DNA of 64,000 nucleotides, taken from positions 1 through 64,000 of the forward strand of contig JAQOTA010000020.1 in assembly GCA_029532415.1 (NCBI GenBank), written 5' to 3'. Positions 43,720-54,930 of the stretch are shown here, one piece after another (within the stretch, counting starts at the first letter, position 1; each line of letters begins with the position of its first letter). The position numbers and the translations under genes are program-made. The stretch comes from Marasmius tenuissimus (Eukaryota > Basidiomycota > Agaricomycetes > Agaricales > Marasmiaceae). The notes under the pieces were generated by a model, which saw only the letters and a program-made list of their open reading frames with translations, made no database searches and was not told the origin of the DNA.

Positions 43720-44740
43720 TCATGATTTCTCCTCGGCAACCATGGCTTTCTCGTTCCATCCATACCCGAAGTCCTTTTTATCCTTACAAATCGGCTCCAA
43801 CTCGGGTTGTGGGGCGACAATCATATCTTGGTGATATTCAGTTGGAGTCTGAGCTGGCCTTTGCGCTCTCCGCTGGCGAATGAGTAATAGAACGACAAAG
43901 ATCAACAGAAGTGCAACCACGCTACCCACGATGCCTCCGATGACTGGTCCTTTGTGACTGTCGTGGATTGTGTCATCCGTTGGAAGTGAGGTTTGGGTGG
44001 CGACAAAAGACATCACTGAGTGCAGGATTGCGTAAGTTTCTGGAGATATGCGAGAGTGATACTGAGCTTTATGCGGAGAGATTTTAGCATTAGTGGCTGA
44101 ACAAAGGAAGGAAATATTTGATACCGAAATGGGCAGAAATGGGATAGAAAGGCCAGGTTTGGATTTTATATCAGATCTCTCTCTGATATGAACCAAATTT
44201 GGTACGAATATCTCTTGCATTTGCCACGAGAATCACGGTAAATTCTCCTCGCATAACTTTTCATATCAATTGCACATATCTCTCGGGACTTATGGATTCT
44301 TGCACCCAGTGCATCTTGCTTGGACACCATTGAGCAAGGTTCTCTCCGCGATGACATGTAACGGAAGAAAAGTAGTCACTGGTTAGTTGTTGAGATGGTG
44401 GGTGAATTGGAAGGGGCCGCTACAGACCCCAGAAGTGGAGCTGAGGTTTTTCGAACAACCAGGCGTTGATATATTTGGGAGAATTTAGTCAGCGATTCTC
44501 CAAGACACTCAATGTGAGGACTGACGAGGGAGATGTTTTATTTGGTCCATTTGGGTCTAGAATTTGACAGCAAAGCCCTCTAGAGGTCATCGTTCGATGA
44601 TTCTGCATGAAAGCCCCTACAATATAAGGCTTACACTGCATTTGGCCCTGTGGAGATGGCAATGGCAAAATCATCGTTGTGAGCGTGGCCGTTCGGGATC
44701 CACGTAAAGCGAAAACCAGAGGGAGCAACGCTAAAGCTCT
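43720..44740 (-). CDS. Second single-pass surface membrane protein (T4), exon structure partly resolved
   Basis: The last exon is clear: it begins near 44024 after a CTCAG acceptor (reading MSFVATQTSLPTDDTIHD) and runs to TGA at 43720. It holds one membrane span, GPVIGGIVGSVVALLLIFVV, then RQRRAQRP and a short tail ending in WNEKAMVAEEKS. Upstream, a frame contains SVAPSGFRFTWIPNGHAHND and DDFAIAIS, the same W...DxF-aliphatic ectodomain pattern as T3, with an in-phase intron (GTAAGC...CTCTAG, about 44576-44632). The signal-peptide exon is not resolved. It lacks the conserved C-terminal module of the T3 family, so it is a related but distinct type. It is on the same strand, 1.5 kb upstream of T3's start. 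Confidence 0.5.
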
Positions 44741-45339
44741 TTAGACGGTGAGCACTTATTTCAGTATCATCTACAAGCCAAGCACGAGAAAACACGTACA
44801 TCACCCCGCAATACATGTCGACGCTAAGGACGGAAGTTTGGTCTGGGTAGAACAGGGCTAGTTTGATCTGGGGGGCGTCGTAGCCGAAGTCGAGTAATAT
44901 CATACCTCTCTTTCATAAATATGATGGACGCCCTGCACACCGCTTTGTCCTACTTGAGAAGGCCGATCCCGCAGGCATCAGTAGTAGTTTGCTGCAGTAG
45001 CCATGTTACATGATGGAAGGTTTTACTTATAACCAAGATGAAGGAGCCCATATCGCTCATCCTTGTTACTGACGAAACGAAATATACGATGTTTCGTCTC
45101 AGTTCCGAGTGGAATAAACTTGAAAAAGCGGCCTGCTCACCGCTTTGCATTTGAAACCTCAAAACCCGAGCCTTTCTCATGACTTAACACATTGATTCTG
45201 ACGTGAGCCGACCATAGTACCAACCAAATCTTCGATGTCGTTCAAAGTGAGTTAAAGCACAGGGATGTCCGATGTAGTCAAGCTGACCTAACCTCAAGTT
45301 TTCCCGCCGGCCTGACCGCCGAAAGCTTGGCTCAGCCAT
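44741..45339. other. No supportable gene
   Basis: May include the unresolved first exon or exons of the T4 gene; nothing else seen. Confidence 0.4.
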
Positions 45340-46260
45340 CGTAATGGTGACAAGCGCAATCAGAGGGCTGAGAGTCCACGGCCCTCAGTTTTCCAAGGAC
45401 GACCAGAGGGATCAAAGGGCAAAATCGCATCACCAAAGTGGTGGAACAAGCGCCCATCGGAGTGACGATGTCAAACCTATGTCACTGACAGTGAAACCTC
45501 GACGTCACATACCCTTGTCCCCTCTTACCACCACCGTGACCCCGAGCATCGCTTGCTCGTGGATTCCATGCTTTTTTATAACTGAAGGCAAGATTCAATT
45601 TCTCCTTGTATGATGTTTTAGCTAACTCCGTTATCAAAGTGAAATCGGCTCGAATACGGACGTTGGACATTTTAAAACTGAAACTAAATGTCCCTTGTGG
45701 CGGTAGTTGACCTTCAAAAGCCCTTCAAATGGAGTTGAGGTGGACCTCTGGTGGGCTAGACTGTACGTCGCACGATCCCCTAGCTCTCACCCTATTGAGA
45801 CGTCCATCCCGCCCTGAGCACCGTTGATGTTCTTGCATCCTGCTCGCGATGCAACCCGCCTTGCGCAGATTTGGGCACATCTTCATCTCGATGCTTACGT
45901 CGATTTGCAGCGCCCAATACCTTCTTTGTTCCGTGGTGTCGGCTAGAAAAGCGGAATGTTGGAGATGATGGACCGGTTAGGTCCAAGCACCAAGTCCTCA
46001 AACTACTTACTCCAAACCATCTCTTTGACCGCTTATTTGAGTGTCACATTCTTTCATTGGTTCACACTCGCCACTCATTTAAGGGCCTGGTCCACGCAGC
46101 CCAAGTCCAGTGCTGTTCGGCTCGAATCATTGCGGGCTACTGTCATCATTCTCCCTTCATACACCACGGAATAGCGATGTGAGGTTTATGCGCTACTTTC
46201 ACTGGTCTCATCCCACCCTTCTCGGAGTCATAGTCTTGCTCTTTGAGAGCCTTTGGGCAC
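45340..46260 (+). repeat. Diverged third copy of duplicated intergenic sequence and unit R start
   Basis: 45350-45620 aligns with 8500-8800 and 58200-58500 (GAACAAGCGCC, CCTCGACGTCACA, CTCTTACCACCA, TCGCTTGCTCG). 46040-46260 aligns with the beginning of unit R (CTCGGAGTCATAGTCTTGCT). More divergent than the A/B pair and partly deleted between the two parts, so it is an older duplicate. Confidence 0.65.
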
Positions 46261-46858
46261 CTGATAAATAGTTCTTGGCGCACTTAGAAGGAATGTGGTT
46301 AGAGTTTCCTCTCTGGTATCTCGCTTCTCGACGGCTTGGAGGCTCGTTAAGCATCACGGTCGTGGCTCTTTGGGAGTATGAATAATGGTACAATGTTCCA
46401 CCATCCCTAAGGTTACCTCCATTGATCCGAATAGAGGAAGGCTTGTAGGGCAATAAGGGTATCTGTCTGGATGGGATGAGAGTGGTGTGGGCGTCGGACG
46501 TCTCAATTTTCGACTTACTATGGAAGAGAGTTTCATATCGGGGCTCGAGCCGACGGTTGGGAACGCTTAGAGCCTGACCACGATGAATGGGGGTGAGGAT
46601 CGTACGGTTCCTCGATTATTTCCCTTCTATTCACCCGCTGCCTAGCCGACTGCCTGGCCGCTTTTCGGATGGTGGCGATAAAGGAGCTGGTCGTCCGGCC
46701 AATATCAGGTGAGTACTCATCGACCCTCTTTCAAGAGTACCCACCAACACCCAACGGCTCAGCTCGACATTAGTACTGGTACCATTGACGAGGTTAGCTC
46801 TTCCTCCCTGAAATCCATCTTCTAACTAGCCCTCTGAGCCGTAGTGGTCAGGAGCAGC

Positions 46859-47173
46859 TTAACATTTCTTATGTAGTACATCATCTGTCTCGGAAGATTC
46901 GGAAACAAGGACGTCTTTCAATACCACTTTCACTCCTTCCCGACCAGCTATAACCAGCAGCTCGAGCACAGCTCCATCGCAGTCTGACACCTCTTCATCA
47001 GCCTCAATCAGTCCCACTGTAAACTCACCTCGCAAACCAAATACGGGCATAATTGCCGGCGTGACGAGCTCCGTTGGGCTTATCTTGATCGTTTCGGTTG
47101 GACTATGGTTATTTAAATTGAGAGGGAGAGGTCCGTGCGTTATCGAAGAGCCAGCTGACAATTCTAATTTCAC
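46859..47173 (-). CDS. Open frame, possible exon
   Basis: A 104-codon frame with protein-like composition (KISPTELVTPAIMPVFGL, then an acidic FTVGLIEADEEVSDCDGAV and ELLVIAGREGVKVVLKDVLV). It begins at GTG, not ATG, and a GTGAGT donor-like site sits inside it, so it may be an exon of a larger unresolved gene. No domain recognised. Confidence 0.3.
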   Translation of the reverse strand: MKLELSAGSSITHGPLPLNLNNHSPTETIKISPTELVTPAIMPVFGLRGEFTVGLIEADEEVSDCDGAVLELLVIAGREGVKVVLKDVLVSESSETDDVLHKKC

Positions 47174-47398
47174 TTAAAACAAGATTTTATATGTAGCACG
47201 ACGACCCCGTGACTCAGAGATGATGGCTGCGCCCTATCGCTATTCAACCACACAAGGTTCCCATTCAGCCACATCGAAATCGCGTCAATGGGCGACAGAA
47301 AATCCTGCGATCGCGGAAAAGTCTCCCGGAACTTTGGAGCTTCGTGGCATCAACAACGAGCATGACACGCTAGGAGGCGCATGTGCTGTAGCCCGAAA

Positions 47399-47600
47399 TT
47401 AACTATCAACACCCGATGTTTTCAAGAAATGCGGCGCTGAGTGAAAGTAATAGTTATCGGACACATGAAGCACATGCAGTTTCCATATATAACAGGGGGA
47501 TGGGGTGCCCGACCTGGGCTTGAATTGACCTCGTACACTTAGTAAGAAATTGACACCCCCTTGCTTTAGGCTCCCTCCCGCGAAACATGTAAGCCACGGC
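47399..47600 (-). repeat. Repeat E, partial copy
   Basis: Matches 49441-49640 inverted and part of 51205-51402 in the same orientation. Landmarks on the minus strand are CAAGGGGGTGTCAATTTC, GTGTACGAGGTC, TATATATGG and AACATCGGGTGTTGA. Confidence 0.7.
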
Positions 47601-47796
47601 TGCCGTAACACTTGTATCGGTCGTAATCAGTAGATGCTATCCCCTGTCCTATACGTAGATCTGCAGACTACCCGGAGGAGCTTTCATATCCGACCTCGCA
47701 TTTTTGAGCCACACCCCAAAACGCGTCTGTATATCGGCACTGCGAGGACCTGAGTTCCCTCCAGAGAGTCTATGAAACGAGGCGTATCCCGCGAGG

Positions 47797-48899
47797 TCAG
47801 GCATTTCCTTTATACAACAAATTTTGGAAAGACCAACTATGAAGATGCCCACTTTCAATTGTTGTGGAACTGGTAACACCTGCAAGAGCGAGTGATAACG
47901 AGCATGAGCCAGGGTACTCATCCGTGAGATTCATAAGTTTGATTCGAATGGTTATGGCGTTGAAGGTTATTCCCTACGACATAGTTATCACCAGCGTCAC
48001 GAGTATATTGATACGACAGCGCCTGACAGAAATCGCGACAACTCACGATAATGGGAACGATAGCTTCCATGGTAATTAGAGCTGTGCTCGATCCCGCCGT
48101 AAACAAGGCGAATGTCAGTGCCTCCCAAACGAGTTGAAGCATCGCTGATTCTATCACTATCCTCGGTAGTGGTGCCAGCTTGGAGGTGAAGTACTGGGAT
48201 GTTGAGCGTACCACATAGCAAATTCTGAAGACCATAAGACAGGTCGTGGTCATGTTTAAAACCACGAGTAAGGACGTATAGGCTGTGATCCAAGCGTAAC
48301 GGGGGCCTTGTTTCGATCTGGAGAGGGCGACCATCGTAAGCCCGATGACTGGAGGATGTGGCGATTATTTTTTGAGGTTGGGAGTGTAAAGTAAGAAGGA
48401 ATGAAATTGGGTCTCATTTCTATAAGGTATGTATCACTCACCAGTCTGTACGAGGAGTAGAATGAACGGGAAGCAAACAACCCAGTAATCTCTGTTCCAT
48501 ACAACCCATGTGCGATAGAGCTACCAGGTTTTGAATTCGAAACCTCCTAATGGTGAAGGTGGGATAGCACGTACCGCAACGGAGCTTCCCAAAACCACTT
48601 GCAGCAAAAGTAACAGTGTTGTCGTTATCATGTACCAACTATTGAGGTCGTAACAGGCAATTAAGTCAGGCGTGTGCTCGATGAGATCCCCCCGGAATCC
48701 CAACAAGTAACGGTAATGGTTTACAGCAATATGGACTGTAGCGACGGTGTTCATCGCCGTTGATGTCCAGAGCATTGTCTGATTGAGGGAAATTTCCGTC
48801 AGATTGTGGCCGGAGGACACAAAAGTGAAGCCCGCTCACATTCACATTCGCTCTTCTGGCATCTTCATTTTGAGAAATTCCAAGGCATCCGGGGGACAT
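47797..48899 (-). CDS. Multi-pass integral membrane protein (agaricomycete 7TM-like family)
   Basis: Five exons on the minus strand: 48899-48840, 48778-48575, 48520-48442, 48348-48047 and 47973-47797. All introns are GT-AG and phases join to 273 residues. Hydrophobic spans are visible at TMLWTSTAMNTVATVHIAV, MITTTLLLLLQVVLGSSVA, YWVVCFPFILLLVQ, AWITAYTSLLVVLNMTTTCL, IESAMLQLVWEALTFALF and LITMEAIVPIIGITFNAI. Family-type motifs are LYRTWVVWNRDY, the PRIVIESA start of a span, and GITFNAITIRIKL near the end. From memory this matches a large uncharacterised agaricomycete family with a receptor-like layout, usually somewhat longer, with one more N-terminal span. Here the 20-residue first exon (MSPGCLGISQNEDARRANVN) is polar, so the first span appears to be missing or lies in an exon I did not find. 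C-terminal tail Ser/Thr-rich. Confidence 0.75.
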
Positions 48900-49440
48900 G
48901 GTGATATATAATGTCAGTATATAGCTTGTTATCAAGGTCCCTAGATGATTCGGGAGGCATTGCAATTCAATTCTGCATTTTAATCATTTGGAAAGATGCT
49001 GACCATATAGGAGTGTCTACAAAATGAACAATTGGTCGCTTCAGGCCCCGTAACGTCCCCAAGCATAGGCCTAATGAGTCAACTCACCTCAACCCAAATT
49101 GAAACCAGAAAGGTAGTAGTAGTTATCTCCATTCTCCCCAATTTGTCTTAGGGCAAGGAAGGAGTGGGTGTAGTGGAAGGGTAATCTTGTTGTAGTCCTT
49201 CAGAGACGGACGAGAAGAGAGCGCAGTAGAACTGCTTCATTTGCCATCTTTATTAATCTAAGAAAGTAAGAGAATCCGACTCTCGTTCAGCAGGCTGCGA
49301 ACAGGCTAAAACTTTATCATAGGACACGACCCTCGGTTCTCTACCATTTTGAGTTTGAAATCATGCTGGTCCATTACAATCCATTTCGGTGACGGTCTAT
49401 ACAAATTTGTAGCGGAACCCGTCCTTTGGTTGCTCCCGCC
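48900..49440. other. No supportable gene
   Basis: 5' flank of the multi-pass gene. In frame upstream of its ATG is a short hydrophobic stretch (TLITSYILTLYIT) without a start codon, possibly a remnant of the missing first span. Confidence 0.4.
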
Positions 49441-49800
49441 AAGGTGGTGTCAATTTCTTATTGATTGTACGAGGTCGAATTTTTTTAAGCCCAGGTTGGG
49501 CACCTCCCTCCTGCTATATATGGTAACTGCACGTGCTTCACGTGACAGATAACTATTACTTTCACTTAGCGCCGCATTCCTTGGAAACATCGGGTGTTGA
49601 TGGTCAATTTCTGGCTACAGCACACGCGAGGTACCTATCCGGTGTGTGTTCAATGTGGTATAATACTCGTCATAAACACTCTGAGGGGCCTCCAGGACCC
49701 CTCGGAACCCGAAAGTTTGGTAGGTACAAAAATCTTTAAGGGCTTTCGGCCCCCTCCCCCCCCCTACTCGGACCGGAAATTCCATTCTTGCCACCCCCTT
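49441..49800 (+). repeat. Repeat E, plus-strand copy
   Basis: Forms an inverted pair with 51066-51402. Landmarks in order are TGTACGAGGTC, TATATATGGTA, a CCTCGGAACCCGAAAG region and AAATCTTTAAGGGC near 49730, with a C-rich tract near 49750. Confidence 0.75.
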
Positions 49801-51065
49801 GGCTCCCGCGCTACTACCGGGATGCATCACGGTGTTGCAACGTTGGAAATATTCATCACGAGGTAATCGTCTCGGAACGACTCGGTCTATGAGTATGAGC
49901 AAAGCAAGCCAAGGCATTACGGATACATAGACGCGGGTTAATCCGCTCATAGATTGCCCACCCACTCGAGCAAGATGCTGAGCATACATATATGTTTTTA
50001 TAAGATACGCACCACTATTATTTGATCGACGGACGACTTCTCGAGATGCAAGCGACCGTAGTAACTAGCTCACTTACAGCTTGAAAGTGGCGTCGGTATT
50101 GGAGGAAAGACGGTTGCCTGAGTCGAGGCATCAATCGGGTCCGGGGTGCGACGGTCAATGAGCTTGAGGACATGTGAGAAGTACCGTTTTGGTGTCCGTC
50201 GTAGATCTATCGACATTTGAACGCTTCAGTCCGAACCGCAAAGAAGATTTGGTATCACAATGAGTTTTAGGAGAAGTATCGACTAGAAGAGTCCAGTCCA
50301 AATAAGGCCCCAACATGAAATCTTCACGTAATTCCGAACGGGGCGAAAGACAATCCCACGAGTAGCAGAAAGATTCAGTGAGATGGTTACAAGAGGAAGT
50401 GAGCCCCGCGACGCAGGCTTCAACCTGAATTGGACGACTGATCCTCCTTTCACGAAAATGAAGACCGGACGAAAAGAAGGTCCAAAATGGGGTGGAGTTT
50501 GGAAGGAGGAACCGGGTCAGAACCAACGGACATCAGACGATCATTTGATACTCAAAGAACGTGGAAAAGAGTATGGTATCTGATTTAAGCGGTTGCAAGA
50601 ACATCCAGCAACCCCCAAGAGCTCCTCTACCATACACACTTCTTCAATCCATCCATTTCTGAATCTTCCTATTTACCTAAGACACTGTACCCTCGGCAGA
50701 ATTGTCTTATGAATGAGTCTGGTTGAAACTCACAGAGGGCCTCGATAGACATGGCTCATGGTCCTGTAGGTGATGTTGAATGATTCAATCAAGTAGCGAG
50801 TGAGTAAATGCCAGACATATCTCCAGTGATTCTAGACGGGACGGCTCACTGGCTACATAGCCTGAAGCTAACTGGGCAAGTATACGAGAATCGGCAGACT
50901 CTGCGGGGGAAAGGCACTGGAGATAATCCCGTTCAATGATAATAGCTCACGATCGTCGTTGTCAATCAACTCAGAGCCGTCGAGAATCGTAAGAAGGATT
51001 CGGGAATCTCCGAAAAGTCCGAGTGTCGATCAATTTCCGGGAACGGTACCGAGAGGGTCGCAGAA
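49801..51065. other. Spacer between inverted repeat E copies; no supportable gene
   Basis: Open frames occur on both strands (for example 50155-50526 minus) without domains or convincing splice sites. Confidence 0.4.
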
Positions 51066-51402
51066 ATGGAATTTCAAGTCCGAGGGGGGAAGGGGGCCGA
51101 GGCCCTTAAAGATTTTTTGTACCCACCGAGACTGACCCAAGATCTCAGGTTTCGAGGGGTCCCCGAGGCTTCTCGAGAACCTATAGTGACCCAGTAGATG
51201 AATCTACATCACACAAGGTGCAGTTTAGTCAGGAAGAGACCACAAACGCCCGCTATTTCCAGGGAAAGTGGAATTAAATCCTTATTCAGCACATTTTTCA
51301 CGTGCACGTACCATATATAGAAGGAGAGGGAGTGGGGGTCCCTCGACCTGAGCTTATAAAAAATCCAACCTCGTACACTGATTGAGAAGATGAAACCCCC
51401 TT
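51066..51402 (-). repeat. Repeat E, minus-strand copy
   Basis: Inverted counterpart of 49441-49800, with the TGGAATTTC end at 51067 and the TGCAAGGGGG end at about 51402. Moderately diverged from its partner. Confidence 0.75.
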
Positions 51403-51425
51403 GCAATTGAAACTGTCTCTCACCG

Positions 51426-51681
51426 TAAATATATGAACGATCATGGTGACTGTTGGTGCTAGTCTCTCCATTGCGGCAATGCGTGTTTCGATCAGCTCAA
51501 AGAGTAAATGCAGAACCTCCGCGCGGTTCCTCTCGTAATTCGTCGCTATCGGAATGTAAATTCCCGCCACAAGACTATCATGGAACCACACTTCGCGACC
51601 TGAGCATTGTCTCAGCGCTTCTCCAAGACCAATGCATCCCGGGGAGGAGTATACCTCAAAAATGACCGGGGTCGACTTCAT
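51426..51681 (-). CDS. Possible exon abutting repeat E
   Basis: Minus-strand frame with protein-like content (FEVYSSPGCIGLGEALRQC, REVWFHDSLVAGIYIPIA, EVLHLLFELIETRIAAMERL). It reads without a stop into repeat E. The upstream start is not resolved and no domain is recognised. It may be the end of a gene whose tail was overwritten by the repeat. Confidence 0.35.
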
Positions 51682-52350
51682 CTTCTAGCCGTATATATGA
51701 CCCCAATCCAATGGTGAATCAGATTTATGGTCTGTTCCCACCGTTCGCGGATCATGACTTTGGACAGCCGGTGAGTACCAGTCATTCTCAAATGCTCCGG
51801 CCGATGGGTGAATGGGGAAAATCACTAAATTTTTGTGCCGCCAGTGACTTGAACTTGACCTCTATTTCTCACGATGTGTACCTGTGCCTTGTGGTATCGA
51901 GCTTAAAATCCTGAAGAAGTTCTTCTGATAGCACCCTGCATCCTTTCGATTCGGTGCTCTCTGATCATCTTCGTTCGCAGTTCCCCCCATCCGTGATCTT
52001 GCTGATCAAATTCTTGCGGAAAGATGTTCTTGATCTCGATATCAGCTGCTCACAGTGTACTCGTCTTCGACCGGGGATCTCCCTACATTGAGACAACTCA
52101 TATGACCCGGTCAAGCCGGCTGTCATGGGCGACGCGCACAGCAATCAGGTCATGAGTGCGTTTGTAAACTCCTCAGTGGCCTTGATACGGGGTAACGGAA
52201 CTTGTACAGCATTGGAATAAATGGACCGACGCTGGGAAAATCAGTGACTGACCCATAATGATAGTATGGGTGCTGTGTCGTATCTTGTCTTCCCACTCTG
52301 ACCTTCTCCCTCGCTGAGACTCTCTGTGCCATCTCTCTCGTGCTTTAGAG
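51682..52350. other. No supportable gene
   Basis: Short frames only, including a plus-strand one at 51711 (MVNQIYGLFPPFADHDFGQP, then a GTGAGT donor) that could be an isolated exon. Contains the unique 5' flank of the next gene. Confidence 0.35.
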
Positions 52351-52784
52351 ATGGTAATCAATACCGTCCTCGCCAACGCCAGCAATCCAATCATAGGAGA
52401 TCATGCCACCATACATAGTGTCACAGGTAATGCAACCACAACCACAAATATCTACGCCAATGGGGGAAGAGATTTGATTGATCCAGTGCGTCAGGTCATA
52501 TCTAGTCCTTGTTATTGTTCCAATCTTTGGTTTAGTACGGGATTATGTTTAGACGGTTCCCTATGGGAGATATTACGATTCGGAAGGATGTGTCTTCGGA
52601 GGTTCTGGATGTTTCCATCGAGTCTCAACAGCAAAGCTCAACGTACAGATCACTGAAGTCATCACGGTCTCAAGTGGTGAAAGTCAAGAAAACTGTTCAA
52701 CACGTTCGACTCTTAGGGCTTCCGGGAGCTTTTACTAGTGTAACGGTGGAACCAGTAAATGGAGGCCAAGCTCAGAATTTTTAA
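52351..52784 (+). CDS. N-terminal gene fragment, copy B (product unknown)
   Basis: Full 5' end of the unit seen at 1-448. Exon 1 is 52351-52494 (48 codons from MVINTVLANASN), a 41-bp intron is 52495-52535, and exon 2 is 52536-52784. The protein reads 130 residues. An extra T near 52781 ends the frame early (AQNF-stop) relative to copy A, so the two copies differ in their C-termini. Domain unknown. Its flank upstream of about 52370 is outside the part of copy A that is visible in the window. Confidence 0.55.
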
Positions 52785-53477
52785 AACGGTGGCTAAACAC
52801 TTCAAGAAAATCAATTATGGATAACTGATAAGGAGTCAGATAAGAGACCGTCTGTGCAGGGAGTTGTCGTTCCGATGGTATGTTTAGCTTTCTTTGTCAG
52901 TGTCAAGTGGAAGTACATTCACTAGCATTAGAACAACTTTGCTTACCTAACTAGTGGGACTAGGCTGGTCAGAACGCCTTGTTTTGATACTTAAGGAAGG
53001 TAAGACTTGCCTCGGGACCTGCCAATACTGAAAGTCATTGGTTTCAGAACTTGCAAATGGAGGAGAGTTTGCTAATCAAGTTGTGCATCAGGGGAACATG
53101 ATCATATGTTTCTAACTTCATTACAGACTAGTGTGTTTGGCCATCGGATGAATCATGATAGTCAACTTGTTGGAGCTGAGAAGTTCTTCAGGATGCATCG
53201 TTCTTTACTTTGCAACGTGACAAAACTCTCTTGATTCCGGTCGGTCGCTTATTTGTATACTATGCATCAACTAATGATAGCACAACAGGTTTCGGCCGAT
53301 TTAAGGCTTTGGATGTTCAACCCGAGAACAAATGCTTGGCAGTATGACCTGCCCTCTGCTGCGATCTCCAAGCGATCTCGCCCCAGTTGAAGAAGGACAC
53401 ATCATTCATCCTGCTCATCCTCCGCCGACCCCACTTCGCCAAGGCACGAGTCCTCAGCTTAATTCAGTCGAGATTAG
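52376..53477 (+). repeat. Segmental duplication, block B left part (matches 1-1571)
   Basis: Direct duplicate of 1-1571 without the gypsy solo LTR; the empty insertion site is at about 52946-52950. Confidence 0.9.
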
Positions 53478-54071
53478 GCAGGGATACCCAGTCCGCACAA
53501 AGTATTTGTAAGCCCACGCGAGCGGCAAACGCCCGGCAGGTTCGCATCTGCTAATTGCTAAGCTCTACTAAGTCTCCCTGATATCATTCGACCTCCGCAG
53601 AGTCTACGCAAACATCCAATCAAGGTATTCTCCTGAACCTTCAACTTACGTGACTCCCACTATAATCACCTTAAAATTTACAGGCACTACGGTACCTAGG
53701 GCGGTGCTAGTCACTTTGAATGTCGAAGTGGATATTGTATACTCTCAGATATTTACAGTAGGGTTAAATTTGATTAGTGGTGAGGTGACCCCCAGCCGCC
53801 GACTCTGACGGCGGCGTTTAAAGAGGTCCTCGACATCGAGGGCAACTCGTATAATTATAGCCGGGCAGAATTTTCTTTAAGGTTTTAGTGAGGAACCGGT
53901 GTATATACTATGGTACAGGCTTACTGACTCCCGGTAGGCCAGTGTTGCTACCAGTACCCTCGCATACGTAGACTTCGATACCAGATATGTGGACACTAAT
54001 TTTGTTGTATTTCTTGGAGCCGCGCGCAATAACAACCTTCGAGTACAGGATATTGAATGAACACTAGGGCC
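53478..54071. other. Copy-B-specific sequence, no gene seen
   Basis: Replaces the 3.4 kb found at 1572-4981 in copy A. No coding or repeat structure recognised. Confidence 0.5.
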
Positions 54072-54313
54072 ATATTCATTCCCGTATCTATTGCTATCTC
54101 AGAGTCGTTCCTCCCGTAACTTTCTGTTACGTCCCGAGATATGGTGTTCAAAAGACAAATGAATAGGCCAAAGGCCCGAGGAGATCCATACAAACGTCGC
54201 TGCTCATCCGCCCTGGATCAAGCCAGGTTTGAACGTGTCTGTCGGCACATACCAATATGGACGAGTAAGGCAACACGTAGACACAAATGTCTGCGTAGTA
54301 TTTTCGAAAGCTT

Positions 54314-54930
54314 CTACTTCCATATACCGGTCGCGACGAGCTCAAAACCTACACAATCAATCAAAACTTGCGGTATCTCTCCCTTTCCACCATACGCCCA
54401 CTCAGACTCCCGAAGATCTTTCAGCTTCCCGATTCTCTCATGCAACCCCGTCCTCACGCGAGTCTTTCCTTCTCCGGACCCACAGGCCGTGATAAAACGC
54501 CCTTGTAATGTGATAGTAAGGGGAAAGGAGAGAGTTTGATATTGAAAAGTATGATAGAAACTACGTTACATTTGGGGTTTATATACTATTATTCTAAGGT
54601 GTCCGAGTCATTGATATGTAAGCTTTATGAGTTGTTTAGATTGGTCCAGAATGTTCTATAAAGGTCCGTGTATGTCCTAGAAGTACATGGAGTCAAAGCT
54701 TGAGTCAGGTATGACTTGAGATGTGACTCGCGAGGGCTAGGCCTCGGATCCACAACACCTTGCAACTCTATAATCCTCTATTTGATCTGCATCTGCCGAT
54801 CTGTCCGTGCTTGTGAAGGTGTCTTTAAATTATCTGGTGACACAGGAGGGTTAATCGGCACTGGTATAAGCGGCAGGATCGGAGTATCCGACGCCGTTGC
54901 GTCAGGGGGTGCGACCTGTGACCAAAGTTT
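54314..54930 (-). pseudogene. 3'-exon fragment of the membrane-protein family, split by an insertion (T5)
   Basis: Counterpart of T1 at 5227-5570. The minus-strand family module lies partly at 54314-54505 and partly at 54758-54930, separated by a 252-bp insertion in the middle of the conserved module (within ELQGRFITA). Non-functional. Confidence 0.75.
54506..54757. mobile_element. 252-bp insertion, LTR-like
   Basis: Flanked by 5-bp direct repeats CCTTG (54501-54505 and 54758-54762); the empty site with one CCTTG is at about 5416 in block A. The start reads TAATGTGATAG and the end CACAACA. Shifting the boundary by two bases would give TG...CA ends with a 3-bp repeat. A TATATAC box sits near 54577. 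Probably a solo LTR of a small retroelement. Confidence 0.6.
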
